NCBI GenBank assembly: GCA_965651595.1
Contig: CBFGTA010000008.1
Coordinates: 1 to 42,009 of the forward strand
Direction of reading: 5' to 3'
Source: CBFGTA01 sp965651595
GTDB lineage: Bacteria; Actinomycetota; Actinomycetes; S36-B12; UBA10799
DNA: 42,009 nucleotides
Shown here: in pieces, positions 16,669-24,378 of the stretch
Layout of the letters: the number at the start of each line of letters is the position of its first letter
Position numbering within the stretch: the first letter of the stretch is position 1
Program-made: the position numbers and the translations under genes
The notes under the pieces: model-generated
Told to the model about the DNA's origin: nothing
The model's input: the letters and a program-made list of their open reading frames with translations, nothing else
The model's database searches: none

Positions 16669-17663
16669 GGGCGCTGCTGCGGAGACCGCGTCAGTTCCGG
16701 GTCAGTCTTGACGACGTCGCCGAGAGCCTCATCGATCGCTGCCAGGGTTGGGGCGTCAAGGGTTCGCCCGGCTGCCAACACGTTCTCGCGGACCTGTTCG
16801 GGCCGTGAAGCGCCAATCAACGCGGCCGAAACGGCCGGGTTGCTCAGCACCCACGCCAGCGCCAGATTCGCCATGGACAGGCCCAAGTCGGCGGCGATCG
16901 GCCGTAGCTTTTCCACCGCTTCCAGAACTTCCGGGCGCAGCCACTGTTCGATGAAGAAAGCGCCCTCTTCACTGGTGGCGCGCGATCCGGCTGGCAGTTC
17001 GGCGCCGGGTCGGTACTTGCCGGTGAGGACGCCTTGGGCCATGGGCGACCACACCAGTTGGCCGATCCCGTACTCGGTGCAGGTCGGGAAGACTCGCTCT
17101 TCCGGCACTCGCCACAACATCGAGTACTGCGGCTGACTCGACACGATTCGATCCAAGCCCATGTCGTCGGCAATCTGTACCGCGGCTGAAATTTGTTCGG
17201 CGGTCCACTCTGAGACGCCCACGTAGAGGACTTTGCCCGAGCGCACCAAATCGTCAAAGGCGCGCAAGGTCTCTTCGAGCGGCGTCTCGACGTCGAACCG
17301 ATGAGCCTGGTAGAGGTCGATGTAGTCCACGCCAAGCCGCCGCAACGATCCTTCGCAAGCGTCGCGGATGTGCTTGCGGCTCAGGCCACGGTCGTTGTGA
17401 CCGGGGCCAACCGGCCAGTACACCTTGGTGAAGATCTCCAAGCCTTCACGGCGCTGGCCGGACAGAGCATCTCCTAGGACTTCCTCGGCACGAGTCCCCG
17501 CATACACATCGGCCGTGTCGAAAGTGGTGATCCCCTCGTCGAGGGCAGCGTGAACGCACGACACGGCCGTGTCCCGTTCCACTTGGCTGGCGTGGGTAAT
17601 CCAGTTGCCGTACGCCAACTCGCTGATGACAAGACCAGTCGAACCTAGATGACGATGGTGCAT
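16665..17663 (-). CDS. Aldo/keto reductase
   Basis: A 332-residue NADPH-dependent oxidoreductase of the group that includes the potassium channel beta subunit and YghZ. It begins MHHRHLGSTGLVISELAYGNW, has the catalytic Asp and Tyr in FDTADVYAGTRAEEVLG, the active-site area YIDLYQAHRFD, the QPQYSMLWR segment and the cofactor-binding end VSAALIGASRPEQV. Substrate unknown; reduction of small aldehydes or ketones is typical. Start ATG 17663 has AGGAG nine bases upstream. It lies ten bases after the DUF3043 gene and is followed by the coupled small gene. Confidence 0.92.
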   Translation of the reverse strand: MHHRHLGSTGLVISELAYGNWITHASQVERDTAVSCVHAALDEGITTFDTADVYAGTRAEEVLGDALSGQRREGLEIFTKVYWPVGPGHNDRGLSRKHIRDACEGSLRRLGVDYIDLYQAHRFDVETPLEETLRAFDDLVRSGKVLYVGVSEWTAEQISAAVQIADDMGLDRIVSSQPQYSMLWRVPEERVFPTCTEYGIGQLVWSPMAQGVLTGKYRPGAELPAGSRATSEEGAFFIEQWLRPEVLEAVEKLRPIAADLGLSMANLALAWVLSNPAVSAALIGASRPEQVRENVLAAGRTLDAPTLAAIDEALGDVVKTDPELTRSPQQRP

Positions 17664-17672
17664 AGCGTGCTC

Positions 17673-18296
17673 CTAACCGCGGTCGATGGGGCGTCCGCCA
17701 GCTTTGAACCGCGGTGGTGGCAGGCGTAGGCGTCGAATCTGCAGGACCCGCATGACGGCATAGAAGTTGACGCCCTTCCGGTCGGCTTTAGCGGGGAACT
17801 TCTTGGCGAGTTCCTTGTTCATCTTGAACAGCAGGAACCCGGTATCAACGACGACCAGAACGATCATCAACAACCAGGCGAAAGTAACGACCGTCTTGAT
17901 CTCAACGTTGGGCAGCATCCCCATCACCAGAATGACCACGGCAGCAGGAATGAAGAACTCGGCTACGGTGCGGCGGGAATCCACAAAGTCGCGGACCATC
18001 TTCTTGGCCGCACCCTGGTCACGGGCGGGCAAGAATCGCTCATCGCCGCGCATCATCGCCTCACGCTGCTTGATGCGCTGTTCGCGCATGTATTCGCGCT
18101 GCTGCTTGCGGGCTTCTTTCTTGGAGCCCGCCGACGAGACGCCGGACTTGAGTGCGGCTTTGCGAGCGGCCTCAGCTTCCTTGCGCTTCGGGGTGGGGCG
18201 ACCCTTCTTCTGCGGATTAGCGGCCGCCGAACTGTCGAAGTCGTCAGTCGCTACCGAGCCACCGCTGTCACCATCTGATCTTTTGCGCCCAAACAC
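17673..18296 (-). CDS. DUF3043 membrane protein
   Basis: A 207-residue protein of the actinobacterial DUF3043 family. The N-terminal half is highly charged and basic: GRPTPKRKEAEAARK, then KKEARKQQREYMREQRIKQREAMMRGDERFLPARDQGAAKKMVRDFVDSRR. Two membrane helices follow (EFFIPAAVVILVMGMLP and KTVVTFAWLLMIVLVVVDTGFLLF), with a basic C-terminal part. Function is unknown. I place the start at GTG 18296 (VFGRKRSD), seven bases after a TAGTCT box, rather than at 18341, because homologues start near this basic region and there is no ribosome site at the longer start. Confidence 0.88.
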   Translation of the reverse strand: MFGRKRSDGDSGGSVATDDFDSSAAANPQKKGRPTPKRKEAEAARKAALKSGVSSAGSKKEARKQQREYMREQRIKQREAMMRGDERFLPARDQGAAKKMVRDFVDSRRTVAEFFIPAAVVILVMGMLPNVEIKTVVTFAWLLMIVLVVVDTGFLLFKMNKELAKKFPAKADRKGVNFYAVMRVLQIRRLRLPPPRFKAGGRPIDRG

Positions 18297-18303
18297 GCTT
18301 CTC

Positions 18304-18309
18304 AGACTA
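18304..18309 (-). promoter_or_regulatory. TAGTCT -10 box for leaderless DUF3043 transcript
   Basis: The minus-strand hexamer TAGTCT ends seven bases before GTG 18296. No Shine-Dalgarno sequence fits between, so the mRNA is probably leaderless. Confidence 0.5.
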
Positions 18310-18363
18310 CACGCCGATAGCGCCGCCCTCGGCAGCGACAAGCTGCCGGGAGCGGCTCACGAC

Positions 18364-19545
18364 TCACGCTCCGGGCAGGGCCAGCATGCGATCGAGGGCG
18401 ACGCGCGCCCACTCGGCTGTGCCAGGTTCGACCACGATCCGGTTGTTGACGTGACCGTCCACCAGGCTCTCCAGTGACCACACCAGGTGGGGCAGGTCGA
18501 TGCGGTTCATCGTCGAGCAGAAGCACACTGTCTTGTCGAGAAAGACGACTGTTTTGTCGGGGTGGTCTTCCGCTAGCCGTTGCACCAGGTTCAGTTCAGT
18601 GCCAATCGCCCAAGCGGATCCGGGCTCGGCTGATTCGAGGGTGCGGATGATTGTCTCGGTCGATCCCACGTAGTCGGCGGCACTGACCACTTCGTGGGTG
18701 CATTCGGGATGAACCAGGACGTTCACTCCCGGAATACCTGCCCGGACGTCGTCGACACACTCGCGGGTAAATCGACCATGTACCGAGCAGTGGCCTCGCC
18801 ACAGAATCACCTTCGCCGTGGCGAGCTGCTCGGCGCTGAGTCCTCCCATAGGCTGACGCGGGTTGAACACCACACAGTCATCGAGGTCGAGGCCGAGGTC
18901 GCGAACCGCGGTGTTGCGCCCGAGGTGTTGGTCGGGCAGGAACAACACACGCTCGCCTTGTTCGAAGGCCCACCTCAGCGAGCGTTCGGCGTTGCTCGAT
19001 GTACAGATCGTGCCGCCGTTGCGACCGGTGAACGCCTTGATCGCCGCGGAGGAGTTCATATAGCTGACCGGAACGCACGACTCGGCGATGCCGAGGTCAG
19101 CTAGAACGTCCCACGCCTGCTCCACTTGCCCCAGCGAGGCCATGTCGGCCATCGAGCAGCCGGCGGCGAGGTCGGGAAGGATGACCTGCTGGCTGTCGGC
19201 CGTGAGAATGTCGGCACTCTCGGCCATGAAATGAACTCCGCAAAAGACGATGAACTCGGCTTCGGGTTGCGCCGCGGCTTTCTGGGCGAGCTTGAACGAG
19301 TCGCCGGTGACGTCGGCGAACTCGATGACTTCGTTGCGTTGGTAGTGATGACCGAGTACAAACACCCGCGAGCCGAGGGCGTCCTTAGCGGCCCGGGCGC
19401 GTTCAGCGAGCTCGGGATCGGTGGGGCTCGGAAGTGCCCCGGGGCAGTCGACGCCGCGTTCGCTGCTCAGGTCTTCGCCTTGTCCCAGGAAATGCATAAG
19501 GGGGGAGGGAGCTGGTGGAGATACGTGGGCTGAAGCGTGGGACAT
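18364..19545 (-). CDS. nadA: Quinolinate synthase A
   Basis: NadA condenses iminoaspartate with dihydroxyacetone phosphate to quinolinate in NAD synthesis, using a [4Fe-4S] cluster. The 393-residue product has VFVLGHHYQRNEVIEFAD, GVHFMAESADIL and the three expected cluster cysteine sites: C130 in GCSMADMA, C253 in RGHCSVHGRF and C341 or C343 in KTVCFCSTMN. An N-terminal extension of about 45 residues is normal for actinobacteria. The start ATG 19545 has GAGGTGAGG directly upstream. nadB and nadC are not in the window. It is divergent from the glycerate kinase gene, with 34 bases between. Confidence 0.95.
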   Translation of the reverse strand: MSHASAHVSPPAPSPLMHFLGQGEDLSSERGVDCPGALPSPTDPELAERARAAKDALGSRVFVLGHHYQRNEVIEFADVTGDSFKLAQKAAAQPEAEFIVFCGVHFMAESADILTADSQQVILPDLAAGCSMADMASLGQVEQAWDVLADLGIAESCVPVSYMNSSAAIKAFTGRNGGTICTSSNAERSLRWAFEQGERVLFLPDQHLGRNTAVRDLGLDLDDCVVFNPRQPMGGLSAEQLATAKVILWRGHCSVHGRFTRECVDDVRAGIPGVNVLVHPECTHEVVSAADYVGSTETIIRTLESAEPGSAWAIGTELNLVQRLAEDHPDKTVVFLDKTVCFCSTMNRIDLPHLVWSLESLVDGHVNNRIVVEPGTAEWARVALDRMLALPGA

Positions 19546-19567
19546 GGCCTCACCTCGGGTTGTCGGT

Positions 19568-19573
19568 TACGTT
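19568..19573 (+). promoter_or_regulatory. TACGTT -10 box for leaderless glycerate kinase transcript
   Basis: TACGTT ends exactly six bases before ATG 19580. There is no ribosome-binding sequence in those six bases. Confidence 0.55.
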
Positions 19574-19579
19574 CGGCTC

Positions 19580-20707
19580 ATGCGGGTACTCGTAGCGCCG
19601 GACAACTTCGGCAGCAGTCTATCGGCTGCTAGCGCCGCCGAAGCAATCGCGCGGGGGTGGAGTCGCACTGATCCCTCCGCGACAATCACCTGTTGTCCCC
19701 TGGCCGACGGCGGCCCAGGCTTCGTCGACGTCATCCATGCCAACCTCGCCGGCGATCTGCTCGCCGCCACGGTGACCGGCCCTTGGGGGGCGGCTGGTCC
19801 CCGAGTTCCGGCCACGATCGCTCGGGTCGGGTCCACGGCCTACGTGGAATGTGCTCAAGCATGTGGACTACATCTGGTGCCGACTGCTCGCCGGTCGGTC
19901 CGGACCGCCACGAGCTATGGAGTGGGGGAACTGATTCGGACTGCGATCGGCTCGGGAGCCGACACCGTCGTCGTGGGCATCGGCGGCACCGCCTGCAACG
20001 ACGGGGGAGCAGGGCTGTTAGCGGCGCTGGGTGCAACCGCCGATGTGGCACTCGACCAGGGAGGCGCGGCGGTCAAGGGGGTTACGACAATCGACATCGA
20101 GGCAGTCGAAGACCTCGGCGCCGGGATTCGGCTAGTGGTTGCGACCGATGTTGGCAAGCCCTTGCTGGGATTGACGGGCGCCACGAAAGAGTACGGACCT
20201 CAGAAGGGTGCCAGCGAATCCGATGTGTTCGAACTCGACGCTGCCCTGGCCGACCTAGCTGCGGCACTCGGCAAAGACAGGGCGGGAAAGAACCCTGCTA
20301 TTGCTCGCGGTTCCGGGGCCGGGGGAGGAATCGGATTTGCCCTGTTGCGCATCGGGGCCGAGCGAGTCGCCGGGATCGACACCGTATTCGACGCAGTGGG
20401 ATTCGCCGATGCGTGCTCGAGCGCTGACTTGGTGATCACCGGCGAGGGACGCTTCGACTGGTCAAGTATGCGGGGCAAAGTGGTCAGCGGGGTCGCCGCT
20501 CGGGCGATGGCCACTCTGAAGCCTTGCGTTGTCATCGCCGGTGATGTCGTGGTCGGCAGGCGGGAATACTCCGCGATTGGCGTGTCGAGCGCATATTCGT
20601 GTCGGGAAGTGGCGGGAACCGTGGAGCAGTCCTTGGCTGAGCCCTACGACACACTGGAGACCGCTGCGGCGCGAGTGGCGCGAACCTGGTCCCGCGGAAT
20701 TGGATGA
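19580..20707 (+). CDS. Glycerate kinase (GarK/GlxK family)
   Basis: A 375-residue enzyme that phosphorylates D-glycerate, feeding photorespiration-like or glyoxylate carbon into glycolysis. Family features are MRVLVAPDNFGSSLSAASAAEAIARGW, CPLADGGPGFVD, GVGELIRTAIGSGADTVVVGIGGTACNDGGAGLL and the C-terminal TGEGRFDWSSMRGKVVSGVA. Start ATG 19580 is set by the family N terminus and by the -10 box; the open frame extends 53 codons further but those lie in the nadA 5' region. A glycerate kinase gene next to erpA and adoK is also seen in M. tuberculosis (Rv2205c-Rv2202c region). Confidence 0.92.
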   Translation: MRVLVAPDNFGSSLSAASAAEAIARGWSRTDPSATITCCPLADGGPGFVDVIHANLAGDLLAATVTGPWGAAGPRVPATIARVGSTAYVECAQACGLHLVPTARRSVRTATSYGVGELIRTAIGSGADTVVVGIGGTACNDGGAGLLAALGATADVALDQGGAAVKGVTTIDIEAVEDLGAGIRLVVATDVGKPLLGLTGATKEYGPQKGASESDVFELDAALADLAAALGKDRAGKNPAIARGSGAGGGIGFALLRIGAERVAGIDTVFDAVGFADACSSADLVITGEGRFDWSSMRGKVVSGVAARAMATLKPCVVIAGDVVVGRREYSAIGVSSAYSCREVAGTVEQSLAEPYDTLETAAARVARTWSRGIG

Positions 20708-20723
20708 CCCGGTGTCCCGAGAC

Positions 20724-20752
20724 TTGGCGGGAATAGTCAGGCGGCGTAGGAT
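20724..20752 (+). promoter_or_regulatory. Promoter of erpA (TTGGCG-17-TAGGAT)
   Basis: A -35 TTGGCG (20724-20729) and a -10 TAGGAT (20747-20752) are separated by 17 bases, the best complete sigma-70-like promoter I found in the window. It lies in the 125-base gap after the glycerate kinase gene and about 80 bases before erpA. Confidence 0.65.
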
Positions 20753-20832
20753 TGTTGAGACAACGACTGCCCACTGTCTACCGATTCCACTCATCCACCG
20801 ACCACATCGGAAACAACGAGGAGTTCAACGCG

Positions 20833-21198
20833 ATGTCCACGGAAACCAGCACCACCGAAGCCACCGAAGCCAGCGACACTATCGTCTTGACCGAGGCCGC
20901 TAGCAGCAAAGTGCGCAACCTGCTCGAACAAGAAGGCCGCACCGATCTGGCACTGCGGGTGGCCGTGCAGCCGGGCGGATGCTCGGGGCTGCGGTATCAG
21001 CTGTTCTTCGACGATCGCTCACTTGACGGTGACGTCGTCACCGACTTCAGTGGCGTGTCCGTAGTTGTCGACCGCATGTCGGCCCCGTACCTCGGCAGCG
21101 CGGTCATAGACTTCGTTGACTCGATCGAGAAGCAAGGGTTCACGATCGATAACCCCAACGCTTCCGGATCGTGCGCCTGCGGCGATTCTTTCCACTAA
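20833..21198 (+). CDS. erpA: Iron-sulfur cluster insertion protein (HesB/IscA/ErpA family)
   Basis: A 121-residue A-type carrier that hands Fe-S clusters to apo-proteins. The three conserved cysteines are present: C50 in GGCSGLRY and the pair C114 and C116 in GSCACGDSF at the C terminus. The first 15 residues are a Thr/Glu-rich extension. Start ATG 20833 is preceded by GAGGAG nine bases away. Likely client enzymes in the window are NadA, MoaA, NarG and the putative Fe-S regulator (inference). The position between glycerate kinase and adoK matches mycobacteria. Confidence 0.93.
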   Translation: MSTETSTTEATEASDTIVLTEAASSKVRNLLEQEGRTDLALRVAVQPGGCSGLRYQLFFDDRSLDGDVVTDFSGVSVVVDRMSAPYLGSAVIDFVDSIEKQGFTIDNPNASGSCACGDSFH

Positions 21199-21247
21199 GG
21201 TCTGGTCGGCTCGGCAGGTAGCACGATCTGGTTGCCGGGCCAGACAT

Positions 21248-21253
21248 TAGGGT
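21248..21253 (+). promoter_or_regulatory. TAGGGT -10 box for leaderless adoK transcript
   Basis: TAGGGT ends six bases before GTG 21260 with no Shine-Dalgarno sequence between. Confidence 0.55.
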
Positions 21254-21259
21254 GAACGG

Positions 21260-22243
21260 GTGCAGATCTGCGTAACCGGCTCCATAGCCACTGACCACCT
21301 GATGACCTTTGACGGTCGCTTCGCCGACCTCATCGTGGCTGACAAGCTTGAAACTGTCAGCCTCAGCTTCCTCGTCGACGACCTCATGGTGCGGCGCGGA
21401 GGTACCGGAGCGAACATCGCGTTCGGTCTGGGACTCTTGGGACTCCAGCCGATTCTGCTCGGCGCAGTGGGCGGCGACTTCGACGATTACCGCTCGTGGT
21501 TGAGCCGCCACGGGGTCGACTGCACCTCTGTGCACGTCGTGGCCGATAAACACACGGCCCGTTTCATCTGCACGACGGACACCACCGGCAACCAAATCGC
21601 ATCGTTCTATGCCGGGGCCATGAGCGACGCCCGTGAAATCGAGGTCGGGCCCGTCGTGGACCGACACGGAACCCTCGACCTAGTGGTGATCTCCCCGAAC
21701 GACCCGGCCGCGATGATCCGCCACACTCAAGAATGTCGAGATCGTGGCATCCGGTTCGTGGCTGACCCATCCCAGCAATTAGCCATCATGGATGGTCCAG
21801 ATATTGCCAGCCTGATCGAGGACGCCCACATCCTGTTTAGCAACGAATACGAAGCCGCCCTGATCGCCAAGAAGACCGGATGGTCAGACCAGGACATCCT
21901 GGATCGGGTAGGGCAGTGGGTCATGACCCGCAGCGAGCATGGCAGCGTGATTCGGGAGCGGGGAGTCGACGACATCGCCGTACCGGCGGTCACCGTGGAG
22001 AGAGTGGCTGATCCCACTGGCGTGGGAGACGCATTCCGGTCCGGGTATTTGGCGGGAGTCGCCTGGGGATGGAACTCCACCGAGTCGGCCCAACTCGGAT
22101 CAGTCGTGGCCAGCTTGGTTCTCGAACATGCCGGAACCCAAGAACACACCCTCGAACCGGACACCATCGTTGAGCGTTGGGGGAGAACCTATCCCGATAG
22201 CCCCGTGGAGAGTCTGCGTGAGCGAACCCGCTCAACTGCCTGA
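21260..22243 (+). CDS. adoK: Adenosine kinase-type PfkB family sugar kinase
   Basis: A 327-residue ribokinase-fold kinase. The N-terminal ITGSIATDHLM-like start (CVTGSIATDHLMTFDGRF), VSLSFLVDDLMVRRGGTGANIAFGLG, and FYAGAMSDAREI closely recall the M. tuberculosis adenosine kinase Rv2202c, which turns adenosine into AMP and is a purine salvage enzyme. The catalytic aspartate and anion hole are in DPTGVGDAFRSGY. Start GTG 21260 is supported by the family N terminus and the -10 box. The gene overlaps the start of aat by 26 bases. Confidence 0.88.
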   Translation: MQICVTGSIATDHLMTFDGRFADLIVADKLETVSLSFLVDDLMVRRGGTGANIAFGLGLLGLQPILLGAVGGDFDDYRSWLSRHGVDCTSVHVVADKHTARFICTTDTTGNQIASFYAGAMSDAREIEVGPVVDRHGTLDLVVISPNDPAAMIRHTQECRDRGIRFVADPSQQLAIMDGPDIASLIEDAHILFSNEYEAALIAKKTGWSDQDILDRVGQWVMTRSEHGSVIRERGVDDIAVPAVTVERVADPTGVGDAFRSGYLAGVAWGWNSTESAQLGSVVASLVLEHAGTQEHTLEPDTIVERWGRTYPDSPVESLRERTRSTA

Positions 22244-22886
22244 AAATCAGGAACTCTTCGCAGTTGGCGGCGACCTCGACCCGTCGACTCTGCTCTATGC
22301 CTATAGTCATGGGTTTTTCCCGATGGACGAAGCAGAGAGTCAGTCGGGTGAGCGGCGGCCGCTGTCGTGGTGGTCGCCCAACCCTCGCGGAGTGTTGTGG
22401 CCCCATCGGGTACACGTCAGCCGTTCGCTGCGTCGTTCGATGGCGCGATTTGAGGTGACGTTCGACGCTGCCTTCGCGGATGTGCTGGCTGCCTGTGCCG
22501 ATCCGCAGCGACCGGCCGGTTGGATATCGGGCCGGATGGCGCAGGCCTACGGGCGTCTGCACGAGCTCGGCTATGCCCACTCAGTGGAGGTGTGGGCTGG
22601 CGGGGACGGTCCCGGCCGACACCTGGCCGGGGGGCTGTTCTGTGTGGAAGTGGGAGGACTCGTGGCGGCTGAGTCGAAGTTCCACCATGTGACCGACGCC
22701 TCCAAGGTGGCAGTCGTGGCACTGTGTCGGCGGTTAGATGCTGCCGGTGGTCGGCGGCTCGTGGACGTTCAGTGGAGTACTGAGCATCTCGCCCGGCTGG
22801 GGGTCGAAACCATGCCGCGGGCGCACTACCTGGAGCAATTGCGGAGCCTAGTTCGTCAGGCTCCCGCCTTGGGCCAGCGAATCTGA
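22218..22886 (+). CDS. aat: Leucyl/phenylalanyl-tRNA-protein transferase
   Basis: Aat adds Leu or Phe to proteins with N-terminal Arg or Lys, marking them for ClpS-ClpAP degradation. The 222-residue product has FAVGGDLDPSTLLYAYSHGFFPM, WWSPNPRGVLWP, RLHELGYAHSVEVW and the C-terminal GGLFCVEVGGLVAAESKFHHVTDASKVA; the usual ESMFS is here ESKFH. Start GTG 22218 has GGAGAG five bases upstream and lies inside the end of adoK. The 3' end overlaps that of the convergent tusA gene by 31 bases. The Aat branch of the N-end rule is less usual in actinobacteria than in proteobacteria, but occurs. Confidence 0.92.
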   Translation: MSEPAQLPENQELFAVGGDLDPSTLLYAYSHGFFPMDEAESQSGERRPLSWWSPNPRGVLWPHRVHVSRSLRRSMARFEVTFDAAFADVLAACADPQRPAGWISGRMAQAYGRLHELGYAHSVEVWAGGDGPGRHLAGGLFCVEVGGLVAAESKFHHVTDASKVAVVALCRRLDAAGGRRLVDVQWSTEHLARLGVETMPRAHYLEQLRSLVRQAPALGQRI

Positions 22887-23089
22887 AAGACTCCCACACC
22901 GGGCGGCTCCTCGTCGACGTGGATCAATTCGGCACCTTGCATGCGGCACCAGGCAGGAATGTCGTGGCGGGACGCCGGATCATCACTGAGTACTTCCACT
23001 GTCGCGCCTGCCGATGCGTTGCGAGCCCAGACGCCTAAGGCAATAACGGGTAGAGGGCACTTCTTGCCGCGTTCGTCGAGCCGGTCCAC
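22856..23089 (-). CDS. TusA-family sulfur carrier protein
   Basis: A 77-residue protein with the TusA/SirA fold. It begins VDRLDERGKKCPLPVIALG and has the sulfur-carrying cysteine C11 in the CPxP motif, then TVEVLSDDPASRHDIPAWCRMQG. TusA takes persulfide from a cysteine desulfurase and passes it on for tRNA thiolation or molybdenum cofactor. It starts at GTG nine bases after the stop of the desulfurase-like gene; in streptomycetes I recall the two as one fused protein, so this appears to be the split form. Its end overlaps the convergent aat gene. Confidence 0.85.
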   Translation of the reverse strand: MDRLDERGKKCPLPVIALGVWARNASAGATVEVLSDDPASRHDIPAWCRMQGAELIHVDEEPPGVGVFQIRWPKAGA

Positions 23090-23098
23090 GGACCCAGC

Positions 23099-24226
23099 CT
23101 ACGGTCCGGGCTGCTGTTCTGGATCGCCGCGCAGGTCGTTGACGGTGCGTTCGAGCACAGCAGCGAACGGTGCGACGGTGGCGGGGTCGGCAGTGACCGG
23201 CAGACTCACCCGAACGTTGCCGTGCGTGACGTGGCCCGTCGCTACCAGGACGTGACTGGCCACCGCGCTGCGCACAGAGCAGGCCGACCCGCTGCCAACT
23301 GTCCACCCTTGCCGATCGAGCGACGCGGCCAAGCGTTCTGCATCGGTGTAGAGGACAGTGAAGGCCACGACTTGGGCCAACGGGGTGGGTGTGGTCGCGG
23401 CAACGACTGAGGTGTCGGGAATGTGGGCGGGGACCAGCTCCCGCAGTGTTGTGGTGATGCGCCCCAAGCGGTCCGTCAACTCCGGCGCCGAGCGGTGGCA
23501 CGTGTCGAGGGCCGCCGCCGCCAGGGCCGCGAGGGCGGGACTCACCGAGTCGGGCGCGATTCCGGGAACGGCGGGGGCTAATCCCGGTTCGGTCAAGGAC
23601 CACCGGCGTCGAGCGATAACCACTCCCACATCAGTCGGGCCAGCCCAGGAGTGGGCGTCGGCAAACATGATGTCGGCGTCGTCGGGAAGCTCGGTGAATC
23701 CAAGAACGCCGGTCACATCGCGGACCAGGGTTGGACGGGTGGAGTCAGCAGTGGGGCCGAGCGTAGGCGCCGGAGTGTGGCAGCCGAGCTCAAAGTTGGC
23801 GGCCTGGGTAACCACGACGTCGGATGCGACAGCGGTAGACCCAAGCTCAGGGCCCCCGACTGCGTCGCAAGTCCACGCCGCCGCTCTCACCGACCCGGGC
23901 CCGGTCACGAGTCGGTCGATCTCTTCGAGCACGACTCGCCGCTCGAGGGGGCTGTACTGAACTCGAGAACCGGTTCGGGTCGCACCTGCCAGGGCTAGTC
24001 GAGCGGCCTCGGCACCAGCGGACACGAAACACACTTGGTCCGCACGAACTTGTGCGATATTCGCCACAGTCTGTCGAGCTGACTCGAGTAGCGCCCGAGA
24101 TTGACGGGCCTCGTGACCGATACCGTCCGGGTTTGCCCAGCCGATTTCCCAAATCCTTGGAATCAACGGCAGAATTTCTGGATGGAGCGGCTGACTGGTG
24201 GCCGCATCCAGAAATATTCGCGACAT
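23099..24226 (-). CDS. Cysteine desulfurase-like protein lacking the PLP lysine
   Basis: A 375-residue fold-type I PLP-family protein resembling NifS/IscS. It retains the N-terminal IFLDAATSQPLHPE, N144 in QAANFELG (the cofactor-binding Asn-x-Glu-x-Gly), a possible PLP aspartate D170, and the persulfide cysteine C316 in GSGSACSVRSAVASHVL. But the lysine that binds PLP, expected in SAHKWGGP-type sequence, is Ser193 (DAHSWAGP), and the PLP-stacking His after the conserved Glu is Arg96 (LERRVV). It may thus be inactive as a desulfurase, or act as a persulfide or scaffold partner of the adjoining TusA. Start ATG 24226 is set by the family N terminus and a TACGGT box seven bases upstream. Confidence 0.85.
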   Translation of the reverse strand: MSRIFLDAATSQPLHPEILPLIPRIWEIGWANPDGIGHEARQSRALLESARQTVANIAQVRADQVCFVSAGAEAARLALAGATRTGSRVQYSPLERRVVLEEIDRLVTGPGSVRAAAWTCDAVGGPELGSTAVASDVVVTQAANFELGCHTPAPTLGPTADSTRPTLVRDVTGVLGFTELPDDADIMFADAHSWAGPTDVGVVIARRRWSLTEPGLAPAVPGIAPDSVSPALAALAAAALDTCHRSAPELTDRLGRITTTLRELVPAHIPDTSVVAATTPTPLAQVVAFTVLYTDAERLAASLDRQGWTVGSGSACSVRSAVASHVLVATGHVTHGNVRVSLPVTADPATVAPFAAVLERTVNDLRGDPEQQPGP

Positions 24227-24233
24227 GCTGTGA

Positions 24234-24239
24234 ACCGTA
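24234..24239 (-). promoter_or_regulatory. TACGGT -10 box for leaderless desulfurase-like transcript
   Basis: The minus-strand TACGGT ends seven bases before ATG 24226; the bases between hold no ribosome site. Confidence 0.5.
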
Positions 24240-24315
24240 CCTGCCCCATCGGAAACCGGGCAGCCCGACTGCGGTACTCTCGCCGACATAACGCGAATCT
24301 CGCGCGATATGTGGA

Positions 24316-24321
24316 TAAGGT
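24316..24321 (+). promoter_or_regulatory. Possible -10 box (TAAGGT) of the ctaC-ctaD-ctaF operon
   Basis: TAAGGT lies about 58 bases before the ctaC start in the 152-base divergent gap. An eight-base palindrome TCGCGCGA is just upstream (about 24299-24307) and could be a protein site. No clear -35 is visible. Confidence 0.35.
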
Positions 24322-24378
24322 TGCACGCGTGGTGTCGACACTGGAGGAACAGATCGTCGTGTGGAAGCGGAGCGAGTC

